A stretch of DNA of 64,000 nucleotides from CBDBJQ01 sp965206405 (GCA_965206405.1 CBDBJQ010000006.1:2232001-2296000); one strand, 5' to 3'; shown: positions 42,537-51,534, counted from the first letter of the stretch. Numbers and translations are program-made. Notes: generated from the sequence alone by a model not told the origin.

Positions 42537-43733
42537 TCAGAGACCGAGCACCATCTTCGCCATGATGTTTTTCTGGATCTCGTTGGTGCCGCCGTAGATC
42601 GATGCCTTACGCATATTGAAATAGGCTGGCGCAGCCATCGCCGCCTCCTCAGATCCAATCGGATCCTCGTTCCAGCCGTATTCCAGCGCCTCGGGCAGGC
42701 TGGGGTGCGCATAGATGCCCATCGTCCGCATCAGCATCTCGGAGAGATCCTGCTGGATCTCGGTGCCCCGGATCTTCAGCATATTGGCCTCCGCGCCCGG
42801 CTCAAGCCCCTTGTTGGCAGCCATCAGATAGCGCAATTCGGTATACTCGACCGCCTTGATGCGAATCTCGAGATCAGCGAGTCGGCGGCGATAGGCGTCA
42901 TCCTCGATCATTGGCCGACCCCCGGACATCTCCTGGGAGGCCAGATCTTTGATTCGCTGGAACTGTGCCTTGGAGGCGCCGACCCGGGCGATGCCGGAAC
43001 GCTCGTTGCCGAGCAGGAACTTGGCGTAGGTCCAGCCCTTGTTCTCCTCGCCGATCCGGTTTTCAACCGGCACCCGCACATCAGTCAGGAACACGCTGTT
43101 GACCTCGGCACTGCCATCGAGGGTGCGGATCGGCTGGACCTCGATGCCCGACGAATTCATGTCGATGAGGAGGAACGAGATTCCTTCCTGCGGCTTGCCT
43201 TCGCTGGAGGTGCGCACGAGGCAAAAAATCCAATCCGCCCATTGGGCCATCGTTGTCCAGGTTTTCTGGCCGTTGACGATATAGTGGTCGCCGTCGCGCA
43301 CGGCGCGGGTCTGCAGGGAGGCGAGATCGGAGCCGGCACCGGGCTCCGAATAGCCCTGGCACCAGGCGACATCCCCGCTCAGGATGCCAGGCAGGAAGCG
43401 TTCCTTCTGCTCTTCGTTTCCGTAGGTGAATATGACCGGGCCGACCATGGTCAGGCCGAAGGCGACAAGGCGGGGGCAGTGTCCACGGCCAGTTTCCTCG
43501 GAGAAGATGTAGCGTTGCACCCCATCCCACTCGGCACCGCCGTACTTTTTCGGCCAGGCCGGTGCGATCCAGCCTTTTTCGTGAAGAATCCTGTGCCACC
43601 CGTAGTAGTCGTCCTTGTCGAGCTTGAGACCGCGGGTAACCTTCTCCCTGGTCGTGGAGGGGAGTTTCTCTTCGATGAAAGCGCGGACTTCCTTCTGGAA
43701 CGCCGCATGCTCACCAGAAAACCGAAGATCCAT
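42537..43733 (-). CDS. Acyl-CoA dehydrogenase, long variant
   Basis: 398 residues. Begins MDLRFSGEHAAFQKEVRAFI. Features: CQGYSEPGAGSDLASLQTRA (flavin and substrate region), YIVNGQKTWTTMAQWADW, and the C-terminal IYGGTNEIQKNIMAKMVLGL. First of the set of three minus-strand genes (two acyl-CoA dehydrogenases and the dehydratase). Confidence 0.93.
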   Translation of the reverse strand: MDLRFSGEHAAFQKEVRAFIEEKLPSTTREKVTRGLKLDKDDYYGWHRILHEKGWIAPAWPKKYGGAEWDGVQRYIFSEETGRGHCPRLVAFGLTMVGPVIFTYGNEEQKERFLPGILSGDVAWCQGYSEPGAGSDLASLQTRAVRDGDHYIVNGQKTWTTMAQWADWIFCLVRTSSEGKPQEGISFLLIDMNSSGIEVQPIRTLDGSAEVNSVFLTDVRVPVENRIGEENKGWTYAKFLLGNERSGIARVGASKAQFQRIKDLASQEMSGGRPMIEDDAYRRRLADLEIRIKAVEYTELRYLMAANKGLEPGAEANMLKIRGTEIQQDLSEMLMRTMGIYAHPSLPEALEYGWNEDPIGSEEAAMAAPAYFNMRKASIYGGTNEIQKNIMAKMVLGL

Positions 43734-43951
43734 GATTTCTATCCTTTATCTGGTTTCCGCCCGTTTCGGGCCCGTATCAGATCTATCTCAAGCCCGCCTT
43801 GCGTCCGGCTCACGCCTGCCCTCCGCTGCGGGGCGAGCCGACTTCCCTTCCTGCTTGCAGGCGCATATTCCATGCAGAGAGTATAAACGGCACTGCTGAA
43901 GTTGAGTATAGACGCAGCGCCGAAATTGGTAAGTGCCAAGAGGAAACAGAT

Positions 43952-45142
43952 ATGGGCTACGATGCACCGTTCAGGGGTTTGAAGGCTGTCGACATAAGCC
44001 AGGGTGTAGCCGGACCCTATGCCGGCATGTTGCTTGCCCAGTACGGTGCCGAGGTGATCAAGGTCGAGCCACCGCGGGGCGAATGGGGCCGGTTCATCAG
44101 CACCCCCTATGACAACCACTCGGCGTTTTCTGTCATCGCCAATATCGGCAAGCGCGGCCTTGCGCTCGACCTCAAGGAAGAGGAAGGGCGGGAAGCGTTG
44201 CGCCGGCTGATTGCCGAATCGGATGTGTTCATCGAGAACTTCCGGCCCGGCGTCACCGCGCGGCTCGGGTTCTCCTACGAGGAGATCTCGCGTATCAATC
44301 CCGGAATCATCTATGTCTCGATCTCAGGCTTCGGCAATGACGGCCCCTGGCGCGAACGTCCGGCCATGGATCCGGTGCTGCAGGCCTTCTCCGGCCTGAT
44401 GTCGGTCAACAGGGACAGCAGCGGAACACCGCAGCGGATCGGCGTGGTGATCTGCGACATGGCAACGGCCCTGTACGCTTTCCAGGCCCTTTCGGTCGCC
44501 CTCTACGCTCGCCGCGACGAGGAGGGCAAGAAGGGACGCCTGATCGAGACCAACCTGATGCAGGGCGGCGCCTGCCTCGGCGCCATACGCATGCTGTCGG
44601 TGTTTCTCGAGCAAGGCCAGTTCATCTCCGGCCGGGTACCAGGCGGGGTGTTCGAGACCGCCGACGGCCACATCACCCTTATCGTCTACAAGGAAGAGGA
44701 ATACGCCGCCCTCTGCGACATCCTCGAAGTGCCGGAACTGGGGGAAGATCCGCGTTTCGTCACCAACGCGCTGAGGATCGAGAACGAGGGCGTGCTCCTG
44801 CCGCTGCTACGCGCCGCCTTCAAGCGCCACAGCTGTGCCGCGCTCGAGGGCAAGCTCGCCGGGGCGCGCATCATGCACGCCAAGGTGAACAACTATCTCG
44901 ACTTCCTTGAACATCCCCAGGTTGCGGCGACGGAGCTGATTTCCTGGCTTGAGCACGAGGGAACAGGGCGCATCCCGATGCCCAACATCCCCGGCCTGCC
45001 GCGCCCTGAGGATAGCGACGGGCGCAGCCACGCACCGCAGATCGGCGAACACAGCCGCGACGTGCTCGCCGGGATCGGCTACGATGACACGCAAATCGAC
45101 AACCTCGCCGCACGCGGCATCACTCTTCTGGCCGGGCCGTAG
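43952..45142 (+). CDS. CaiB/BaiF family CoA-transferase (class III), second paralogue
   Basis: 396 residues from MGYDAPFRG; AAGAGG lies nine bases before the ATG. Features: VDISQGVAGPYAGMLLAQYG, VIKVEPPRGEWGR, IGKRGLALDLKEEEG, catalytic region RPAMDPVLQAFSGLM, and the C-terminal IGEHSRDVLAGIGYDD. Diverges from the acyl-CoA dehydrogenase operon and is followed by a cupin gene. Its TAG stop lies in an 8-bp tandem array. Confidence 0.92.
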   Translation: MGYDAPFRGLKAVDISQGVAGPYAGMLLAQYGAEVIKVEPPRGEWGRFISTPYDNHSAFSVIANIGKRGLALDLKEEEGREALRRLIAESDVFIENFRPGVTARLGFSYEEISRINPGIIYVSISGFGNDGPWRERPAMDPVLQAFSGLMSVNRDSSGTPQRIGVVICDMATALYAFQALSVALYARRDEEGKKGRLIETNLMQGGACLGAIRMLSVFLEQGQFISGRVPGGVFETADGHITLIVYKEEEYAALCDILEVPELGEDPRFVTNALRIENEGVLLPLLRAAFKRHSCAALEGKLAGARIMHAKVNNYLDFLEHPQVAATELISWLEHEGTGRIPMPNIPGLPRPEDSDGRSHAPQIGEHSRDVLAGIGYDDTQIDNLAARGITLLAGP

Positions 45143-45176
45143 TGCCGTAGGGCCGTAGGGCCGTAGGGCCGTAGGA
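45137..45176. repeat. 8-bp tandem array (5 units) on a CoA-transferase stop codon
   Basis: Unit ccgtaggg repeats five times (first ends tg). The CoA-transferase TAG (45140-45142) is in the first unit. Confidence 0.9.
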
Positions 45177-45274
45177 CGGCCGCGGCAGGCGGAGTGCAGA
45201 TTTCGCTACGCATTTCATTACGGATCCCATTGCGGTGAGGTGATCTGGAAGTTTTTACTCTCGGAGGACCCGCT

Positions 45275-45685
45275 GTGGCTATCATCACTCCTTTTGCAAG
45301 CAACCACGACGCGCTTGACGACCTTCATTCCCGCTACGTCACCGTCGACGCACTGCCCTGGCAGCCCACCAAATACGACGGCGTCGAGATGAAGGTCCTG
45401 ATGATCGACGAGGACACCGGCATGATGACGGCGCTTTTCCGCTGGGCACCCGGCTCCGAACTGCCTTTTCACGAGCATGTCGAGATCGAGCAAACCTACG
45501 TCCTCGAAGGCAGCTTCGAGGACGAACACGGCCACGCCAAGGCCGGCGAGTTCGTGTGGCGGCCCGCCGGCAGCCGGCACACCGCCCGCTCGCCCGAGGG
45601 CGCTGTCGTCCTCAGCTGGTTCATGCGCCCCAACAAGTTCTTCGACCAGGAGGACGAAGATGGCTGGGGCGTCGACACTGGGTAA
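45275..45685 (+). CDS. Cupin-domain protein (ChrR-like)
   Basis: 136 residues, GTG start with GGAGGA ten bases before. A single cupin barrel: motif 1 PFHEHVEIEQTYVLEG with His ligands, motif 2 PAGSRHTARSPEG. Could bind a metal and act as a dioxygenase or isomerase subunit; function unknown. It lies between a CoA-transferase and the second IlvD/Edd gene. Confidence 0.85.
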   Translation: MAIITPFASNHDALDDLHSRYVTVDALPWQPTKYDGVEMKVLMIDEDTGMMTALFRWAPGSELPFHEHVEIEQTYVLEGSFEDEHGHAKAGEFVWRPAGSRHTARSPEGAVVLSWFMRPNKFFDQEDEDGWGVDTG

Positions 45686-45778
45686 GGAACAAGGCCGGAT
45701 TGCTGCCAGGAAACCCGCCGGAAACGCCGCCAGGGAACGGACGGCAGGCTTCAGATAGCGGGCTTCAGATAGCGAGCT

Positions 45779-47473
45779 TCAGACGGCGCGCAGGAAGTCG
45801 AAGTCGCAACCCTCGTCCGCCTGCAGGACGTGACGCTGATAGAGCCGGGCGTAGCCGCGTGGCTCCTCCGCCACCGGACGCCATTCGGTACGACGACGCG
45901 TCAGTTCGTCCTTGGAAACCATGAGGTCTATCCGGCGATCCTGCACCGACAGACGAATCCTGTCGCCGTTTCGCACGAGAGCCAGCGCACCGCCGTCGGC
46001 CGCCTCAGGCGTGACGTGGAGGATGATCGTGCCGAAGGCGGTACCGCTCATCCGGGCATCGGAAATCCGTACCATGTCTTTGATTCCAGCTCGCGCCAGC
46101 TTGGCGGGAATCGGAAGATAGCCGCATTCCGGCATCCCGTAGCCGCTCTTTGGACCGGCGTTCTGGAGCACCAGGAAATCCTCGGCTGTCACATCAAGAT
46201 CCGGGTCGTCAACACGGTCGGCGAGATCGGCGGGCGAGGAGAACACCACCGCCCGTCCTTCGCGTTCGAACAGCGTGTCGTCTGCTGCCGCGCGCTTAAG
46301 GATGGCACCCCGCGGCGCCAGCGATCCAAACAGGGACACCAGGCCGCCGTACGGATCCTGTGGCGCAGACAGCGGATGAATTATATCCCGGTCGACATAG
46401 TCGTCCCCGCGCGCCAGGCGCTCGCCAAGCGTTTCGCCCGCGACCGTCGGTACATCAAGGTGGAGCATGTCCTGAAGTTCCCGCAGCACTGCACCAAGGC
46501 CGCCGCCAGCGAAGAAATCCTCCATATAGTGCTCACCGGCAGGTTTGAGATTGACCAGCACCGGAGTCTCGTCGCTGATCCGGTTCAGCAACTCCAGCGA
46601 AAGCGTTACACCGGCGCGGCCGGCGATCGCCGCAAGATGGATAACGCCGTTGGTCGATCCGGCAACCGCCAGCAAGATACGGAGCGCGTTCTCAATAGAT
46701 TTTTCGGTGATGATCCGGGACGGGGTTAGGCCCTCGGCGGCCAGCACGACGGCGCGGCGACCGGTCTCCTCGGCCGCCCTGAGCCGGTCACCATGAACGG
46801 CCGGGATGGCGGCAGTGCCGGGAAGGGTCATGCCGAGCGTTTCGGCAATGCACGCCATGGTGCTCGCGGTACCCATCACGGGGCAGGTTCCGGCCGTGGT
46901 GGCGAGGCGTGATTCGACTCCCTCGATCTCTGTCTCGGTCATCTCCCCGGCCCGGTAAAGGGCCCAGAACCGGCGGCAATCAGTGCAGGCGCCCAGCCGT
47001 TCGCCCTCGTGGCGGCCCGTCATCATCGGGCCACCGACCAGCTGAATGGCCGGCCGGTCGGCGGATACGGCGCCCATCAGCTGGGCCGGTACTGTCTTAT
47101 CGCAACCTCCAAGCAGAACGACAGCGTCCATCGGCTGGGCCCGCACCATCTCCTCGACATCCATCGACATCAGGTTGCGGTACATCATGCTGGTCGGATG
47201 CAGAAAGCTTTCGGCCAGCGAAACGGTCGGAAAGACGATAGGCAGGCCGCCCGCGGCGAGCACGCCGCGCTTGGTCGCCTCGACAAGCTCCGGAAAGTGT
47301 CGATGGCAGTTATTGTATCCGCTGCCAGAATCGGCGATGCCGACGATCGGCTTCTTCAGACTGTCGAGGGTGTAGCCCATAGCCTTGGCGAAGGCCCGGC
47401 GAAGATAGAGGGAAAAGTCCCGATCCCCGTACTGGACCAACCCGCGCGACAGCCCGCGCCCTTCCTCGCTCAT
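45779..47473 (-). CDS. IlvD/Edd family dehydratase, second paralogue
   Basis: 564 residues. Fe-S ligands are in SGSGYNNCHRHFPEL, VVLLGGCDKTVPAQ and AGTCPVMGTASTMACI; the end motif RISDARMSGTAFGTIILHVTPE is present. As with the paralogue at 39311 it resembles sugar-acid or generic dihydroxy-acid dehydratases more than the biosynthetic IlvD. Nearby CoA-transferase and cupin genes are on the opposite strand. Confidence 0.88.
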   Translation of the reverse strand: MSEEGRGLSRGLVQYGDRDFSLYLRRAFAKAMGYTLDSLKKPIVGIADSGSGYNNCHRHFPELVEATKRGVLAAGGLPIVFPTVSLAESFLHPTSMMYRNLMSMDVEEMVRAQPMDAVVLLGGCDKTVPAQLMGAVSADRPAIQLVGGPMMTGRHEGERLGACTDCRRFWALYRAGEMTETEIEGVESRLATTAGTCPVMGTASTMACIAETLGMTLPGTAAIPAVHGDRLRAAEETGRRAVVLAAEGLTPSRIITEKSIENALRILLAVAGSTNGVIHLAAIAGRAGVTLSLELLNRISDETPVLVNLKPAGEHYMEDFFAGGGLGAVLRELQDMLHLDVPTVAGETLGERLARGDDYVDRDIIHPLSAPQDPYGGLVSLFGSLAPRGAILKRAAADDTLFEREGRAVVFSSPADLADRVDDPDLDVTAEDFLVLQNAGPKSGYGMPECGYLPIPAKLARAGIKDMVRISDARMSGTAFGTIILHVTPEAADGGALALVRNGDRIRLSVQDRRIDLMVSKDELTRRRTEWRPVAEEPRGYARLYQRHVLQADEGCDFDFLRAV

Positions 47474-47519
47474 CGCCAGTTCTCCCGTATCAACAGGAAC
47501 CGGAAGCCAGCGCCAGCCC

Positions 47520-47567
47520 CGATTCCAATCCCGATTCCAATCCCGATTCCAACTCCGATCCCAACCC
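47520..47567. repeat. 12-bp tandem array (about 4 units) upstream of the dehydratase gene
   Basis: Units of the type cgattccaatcc repeat from 47520; the third and fourth are degenerate. They lie just upstream of the dehydratase start. The following 47568-47733 holds no recognisable feature. Confidence 0.8.
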
Positions 47568-47733
47568 CAGCCCCGGGAATTGTCTCAGAGCCGATTCCGG
47601 GCGTCACCTTGAAAACAGCGGCGCTTTTTGAACGGTTGGCGGCGGAGGATTACAGAATGACACCCAAAAGGGCTGCCGCTCAGGGGTGAGGATAACAGAA
47701 CAGCGATGACCTGCCATCTCTGGATTCAGACCT

Positions 47734-47811
47734 TTAGCCCGGATATTTCATGAAGACGTCCGGTGGGTTGGTTTCCCGCCTCAATTCGGCTTTTCGTGGT
47801 GTCTCTGGCAT
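47734..47811 (-). CDS. 25-codon ORF at the Rpn-module end, copy 2
   Basis: Same small frame as at 3604 and 23513, here starting MPETPRK (Ser2 to Pro). The stop TAA is again in the flanking target (TTAG on the plus strand, CTAA when read with the ORF). Expression unproven. Confidence 0.38.
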   Translation of the reverse strand: MPETPRKAELRRETNPPDVFMKYPG

Positions 47812-48031
47812 AGATTTCCTGCGTATTCGGGCAGAGCCTGGCGTTCAGCCGGTATATTTGGCGACTGAGCCGGTTTTTTTTGCGGATTACGGGCAGGCGG
47901 AAGCACCTGCGCCGCATGCGCCCTGCGCATTTCCCTGAATGGTGAAGCCGGGGTTTTTCCCGGCTATAGTGGGACCAGCCGCCTTCAGGCCGTACTATCG
48001 CGTTGGAAACACGGTGACGAAGGGATAACCA

Positions 48032-49084
48032 GTGACAAGCGAAGATGAGGACACGCCCCTACCGGTAAAGCCGACCCATGATGCGCTGTTCCGCGCCATC
48101 ATTGACGACAAGGACCGCGCGGCAGCCCTTTTGCGCGATTACCTGCCGGAGCGGATCAGCGCGCAGATGGCGGACACACCGCCCAGGCGCGTTGCGGGCA
48201 GCTTTGTCGACGGGGATGCCCACCTGAAGCACAGCGACGGGCTGTTCGAGATCACGCTGAAGGGCGGACGCCCGGCCCTGGCCTACGTGCTTTTGGAACA
48301 CAAATCGGTTTCAGAACCGGCAACACCCTTGCAAATCCTTGGATATATGCTGCGGATATGGCTTCGCTACGGCGATGGACAGGCGGCAAGGTTGCGCGCC
48401 CTGCCGGTCATCGTGCCGTTGGTGTTCTACCATGGGAGCCATTCCTGGAATGTGCCGCTGGTGTTCGGCGAGATGTTTGATGCGGGTGAGGATATGGCGC
48501 GCTATGTGCCGTCGTTCACTTACGAGGTCCATGATCTCGGCAATATCCCGATGGAAGAGCTGTCGCATGATCCTGACGTGATGGCAGGCCTGGCTGTGCT
48601 CAAATTCGTGAAGCGCCGCTCCGATATGACGCGCGAACATCTGGAGGAGATACTACGGGGGCTGCCGTTTGGTACGAATTTTGCCGGTATCGTTCTGCGC
48701 TATTTTGTGGCACGATACGAATGGACACAGCCGGACATGGAGGCGGCCCTGGATGGGATAGACGATGAAGGAGGCAAAGCGCTGATGGGAACACTCGCAG
48801 AAACATGGAAAAAAGAAGGCAAGGCCGAAGGAAAAGCCGAGGGGCTGGTTGCCGGGGAAGCGCTTGGCCGTGAAAAAGGGCTTGCGGAAGGCGAAGCCAA
48901 AGGGCTTGCGGAAGGTGAAGCCAAATTGCTGATGCACCTGCTGGTAAAGCGGTTTGGCCCCCTGCCCGAGTCCGTGATCGCACAGATCGCGGCGGGAAGC
49001 ATTGATGATCTGGATCGCTGGGTGGACCGGGTGCTTGATGCCGCTGATCTTAACGCCGTCTTCGCGGAACGGCAGGATCACTGA
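48032..49084 (+). CDS. Rpn-family PD-(D/E)XK nuclease / putative transposase, copy 2
   Basis: 350 residues, nearly identical to the copy at 2308. Nuclease core SDGLFEI and YVLLEHKS intact. GTG start with AAGGGA upstream. The charged repeat region differs: it lacks one 12-residue unit and has EGEAKGLAEGEAK instead of EGEARGEAK. The last residues diverge slightly (NAVFAERQDH). Concentration of differences in the repeat region fits the known rapid variation of Rpn C-terminal parts. Confidence 0.9.
   Translation: MTSEDEDTPLPVKPTHDALFRAIIDDKDRAAALLRDYLPERISAQMADTPPRRVAGSFVDGDAHLKHSDGLFEITLKGGRPALAYVLLEHKSVSEPATPLQILGYMLRIWLRYGDGQAARLRALPVIVPLVFYHGSHSWNVPLVFGEMFDAGEDMARYVPSFTYEVHDLGNIPMEELSHDPDVMAGLAVLKFVKRRSDMTREHLEEILRGLPFGTNFAGIVLRYFVARYEWTQPDMEAALDGIDDEGGKALMGTLAETWKKEGKAEGKAEGLVAGEALGREKGLAEGEAKGLAEGEAKLLMHLLVKRFGPLPESVIAQIAAGSIDDLDRWVDRVLDAADLNAVFAERQDH
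48785..49084 (+). CDS. Possible internally started short form of Rpn (copy 2)
   Basis: AAGGAGG at 48768-48774 precedes ATG 48785 (codon 252, MGTLAETWKK) by ten bases. A 99-residue C-terminal protein would result. As in copy 1 this fits the intragenic antitoxin arrangement described for Rpn genes; unproven here. Confidence 0.5.
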   Translation: MGTLAETWKKEGKAEGKAEGLVAGEALGREKGLAEGEAKGLAEGEAKLLMHLLVKRFGPLPESVIAQIAAGSIDDLDRWVDRVLDAADLNAVFAERQDH

Positions 49085-49183
49085 GGGAGTGTCGGACCCA
49101 AAAATCCGGGCGCTACTCTTGCGTGAAAAAAAGCGCGATATTAGTGCAATCTCAAAGACCGACGTAAGAAAGTGCATGCACGT

Positions 49184-49877
49184 ATGTCAAACTCACCGAT
49201 GAGGCGAATATACTATTTTACACCCCAAAAACACGCTTTGGATAATTTGAAAGAAAAACATCTGAAGGCGTCCAGATTTTCCAAATGCAATGACCCTTTT
49301 GAAATTGCTGCCGTCAACCTAAAAAATAAAAAACTAAGGCGTAAATATTTGGGATGGCAGGATTGGATGAACAAAAAATGTGGTATGCTTTGCTTTTGTC
49401 GGACCTGGCGAAATCCAGTGATGTGGTCGCACTATACTGATAACCATAAGGGAGTCTGCTATGGTTTTGACGTTGATCCAGAAAAATTTATTGATGTGCG
49501 ATACGTTTCCGAAAGACTCTACCCAAACCTAACAAATGAAAACTTTCTCAGTTATGTTGGCGAAGCTCAAATGACTGAACTATTTGCAACAAAATTTATT
49601 CATTGGAATTACGAAGAGGAAGTTCGCCTACTGATAGAATTCTCAGAAGATGTTTCTGATTGCCAGTTTCAATTTCATCCCTTTTCGGAAGAAATGGAAT
49701 TGAAAGAAGTGATCTTGGGCCCAAAATCAGAGATATAAGGCATCCGAGGTGGAAGCATACACGGACAATGGCATTGATGTTTTCAAATCTAGATTGGCAT
49801 TTCAGAGGTTTGAGGTAGTACGCCAAAATGACAAATCTCTATGGAATGGGAGTGCGGATGGGTATGACGCAAACTAG
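49184..49877 (+). pseudogene. DUF2971 family protein, frameshifted near the C-terminus
   Basis: The first frame (MSNSPMRRIYYFTPQK, with CFCRTWRNPVMWSHYTDNHKG, then WNYEEEVRLLIEF, to LGPKSEI) has the DUF2971 pattern of a Tyr/Phe-rich start and a W..Y...H.G motif, and stops at 49738. The next frame continues YKASEVEAYTDNGIDVF and AFQRFEVVRQND, the usual C-terminal helix, to a stop at 49877. A single-base indel near 49725-49735 explains it. AT-rich compared with neighbours. Function of the family is unknown; it is often found near defence genes. The truncated 184-residue protein might still be partly functional. Confidence 0.75.
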
Positions 49878-49892
49878 GCCCAAGAGGCCCGA

Positions 49893-50195
49893 GTGTGCAT
49901 ATATGGACATCTGGGGGTCGATGACATCTACCGCTATACCCGTGGTAGGTGGGGCGACGACCAAGCCGAGACATACATCACCGGCTTGTTCGCAGCTTTT
50001 GACAAGATCGCCGCCCACGGTGTCGTGTCAAAGCCTATCCCGGCCGAGTTCGGCGTCGAGGAATTCTCCTTTCGCTATGAGCGCCATTTTGTCTACTGGC
50101 ACCATCTCTCGAATGGCGACATCGGGATCGTGACGCTCCTGTACGAGCGGATGCACCAGATTGATCGCTTCCGGGATGATTTCGGGATTGGCTGA
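49893..50195 (+). CDS. ParE/RelE-family toxin, no antitoxin partner
   Basis: 100 residues with a GTG start. RYTRGRWGDDQAETYITGLF, then PIPAEFGVEEFSFRYERHFVYW and IVTLLYERMHQIDRF are typical of ParE-type toxins that poison gyrase. The normal first ~8 residues (MxxYRLSPxA) are replaced by MCIYGHLGV, so the N-terminus may have been cut at the junction with the DUF2971 fragment. No ParD-like antitoxin lies upstream or downstream, which suggests it is inactive or silent. Confidence 0.75.
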   Translation: MCIYGHLGVDDIYRYTRGRWGDDQAETYITGLFAAFDKIAAHGVVSKPIPAEFGVEEFSFRYERHFVYWHHLSNGDIGIVTLLYERMHQIDRFRDDFGIG

Positions 50196-50503
50196 AAGTC
50201 CTATTTCTAATGGGCGTCAGATTTGCGCAGGGTTTCGCAGGCGTGACACTGGGTCCGACACTGGCACCGGAGAGAGTTGGGCGCGTGTGTCATCCGCTCC
50301 GCCATTCCTGTCTGCGCCGCATGCATCGCGGGAAGACGCAAGGTGCGCCGGAAAGGAGCATCTGCGGGTGCCGGGTCTGAGAATACAGGGGCTTGGAACG
50401 CAGGGCTCAGGGTGGGATTCGGGCCGTTTTCGGTTGCCATTGCAGGCAACGCATTTATCCTTGCGCCTGTCGTGGCCTGCGAACATTCACCGCCCACTTC
50501 GGA
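50196..50503. other. Region between ParE and the IS4 relic
   Basis: GC-rich; frames are open on both strands but none has recognisable motifs. Probably rearranged insertion-sequence debris. Confidence 0.35.
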
Positions 50504-50854
50504 ATGACCGGGGACACCACGCCGATTTGGCTGAACTTCGCAGCCAAGCGCATCAAGGGGAAGGAACTGCTCATCGTGGTGAGCAACCAGCCGGCTCATC
50601 ACGCCCTGACCACCTATCGCAAACGCCAGGCCATCGAATGCTTGTTCGCCGAAGCAAAGACCATGGGCTTCAATCTGGAGGATACTCGCCTCTCAATCGC
50701 GGAAAAGTTGAGCCTGCTGATCGGCCTCCTTGCCCTGGCCATGGCATGGGCCGCAAAGATCGCTTCTGCCAAACCCGGAAGTCAGAAAAGCCCCCGAAAA
50801 TCTCACGGGAGGTACGCAAAAGCCATCTTCCGTATCGGCCTCGATGAAATCTGA
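50504..50854 (+). pseudogene. IS4-family transposase, C-terminal fragment
   Basis: The frame WLNFAAKRIKGKELLIVVSN, then TYRKRQAIECLFAEAKTMGF, NLEDTRLS and LLALAMAWAAK matches the last third of IS4-type DDE transposases. Catalytic Glu sits in AIECLFAEAKT. The first two thirds are missing, and the extreme C-terminus is interrupted by a stop at 50854. Relic. Confidence 0.8.
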
Positions 50855-50976
50855 AGGCTCGAGCCCAGCCCGAACAAACCTTCCGACATCGGCCCAAAAT
50901 CAAGCAGAAAATCACATGGGTGGTGTACAGGGATCCCGGGGTTTCAAACTGACCGGAGAAGGTTTACGCTAACTCC

Positions 50977-51408
50977 ATGAGGCAGACAGCGGTTGTTTAT
51001 GATACCCATGCGGCGGTACGCCGGCTGACAGAAGCGGGGATTTCGGAGTCCCAGGCGGAAGCCGTGGTGCGGGAACAGGCGTTGCTGCTTGAACATAATC
51101 TTGCCACCAAAACCGATATTGAAGTCCTCCGTCAGGAGACCAAATCCAGTATCGGAACCCTGTGTCAGGAGACCAAGTCCAGTATCGAAACCCTGCGTCA
51201 GGAGACCAAGTCCGGTATCGAAACCCTGCGTCAGGAAACCAAGTTCAGTATCGAAACCCTGCGTCAGGAAACCAAGTCCGGTATCGAAACCCTGCGTCAG
51301 GAGACCAGGGCAGAGATTGTAGCGGCAAAGAACAGCATTATCGTCTGGGTGGGCGGTTTGAACATGGCCATGGTCGGCCTGCTGATTGCCGGCAGCAAAC
51401 TGCTCTGA
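50977..51408 (+). CDS. Coiled-coil membrane protein with 11-residue repeats (DUF1640-like)
   Basis: 143 residues. A short helical N-terminus (AVRRLTEAGISESQAEAVV) is followed by LATKTDIEVLRQ, five 11-residue repeats of the type ETKSSIETLRQ (33-bp DNA units, about 51136-51303), and a C-terminal transmembrane helix (IIVWVGGLNMAMVGLLIAG). This resembles DUF1640/CCDC90-like proteins: hendecad coiled coil anchored in the membrane. Role unknown. GGAGAA precedes the ATG by 14 bases. Confidence 0.78.
   Translation: MRQTAVVYDTHAAVRRLTEAGISESQAEAVVREQALLLEHNLATKTDIEVLRQETKSSIGTLCQETKSSIETLRQETKSGIETLRQETKFSIETLRQETKSGIETLRQETRAEIVAAKNSIIVWVGGLNMAMVGLLIAGSKLL
51136..51303. repeat. 33-bp tandem repeats (5 units) encoding the coiled coil
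   Basis: Units gaaaccctgcgtcaggagac-caagtccagtatc repeat five times with scattered single-base changes; 33 bp keeps frame and the 11-residue hendecad period. Confidence 0.88.
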
Positions 51409-51456
51409 CCGGCACACCGCGCCGCGTGAAATGCCTGCCGGGCAAACGCCCGGCAG

Positions 51457-51534
51457 TTAACCCGGATATTTCATGAAGACGTCCGGCGGGTTGGTTTCCC
51501 GCCTCAATTCGGCTTTTCGTGGTGTCTCTGACAT
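51457..51534 (-). CDS. 25-codon ORF in the mini-element, copy 4
   Basis: Same small frame (MSETPRKAELRR ... FMKYPG) with AGGAAA upstream. The TAA stop is supplied by the flanking TTAA. Here the ORF and its ribosome-binding site make up almost the whole element. Confidence 0.4.
   Translation of the reverse strand: MSETPRKAELRRETNPPDVFMKYPG

Larger units (their letters stand above)
47738..49087 (+). mobile_element. Rpn module, copy 2 (inverted relative to copy 1)
   Basis: Begins CCCGGATATTTCATGAA next to TTAG and ends GGG three bases after the Rpn stop; homology to copy 1 (2305-3677) stops exactly at both borders. The first ~240 bp match the right end of the IS1380-like element at 21959-23586 in reverse orientation. 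The flank after GGG is AGTG, so no target duplication is visible for the module as a whole. Confidence 0.75.

Noticed and set aside
42162..43886. 574-codon open frame on the plus strand
   Set aside because: Antisense to two acyl-CoA dehydrogenase genes; no family features.
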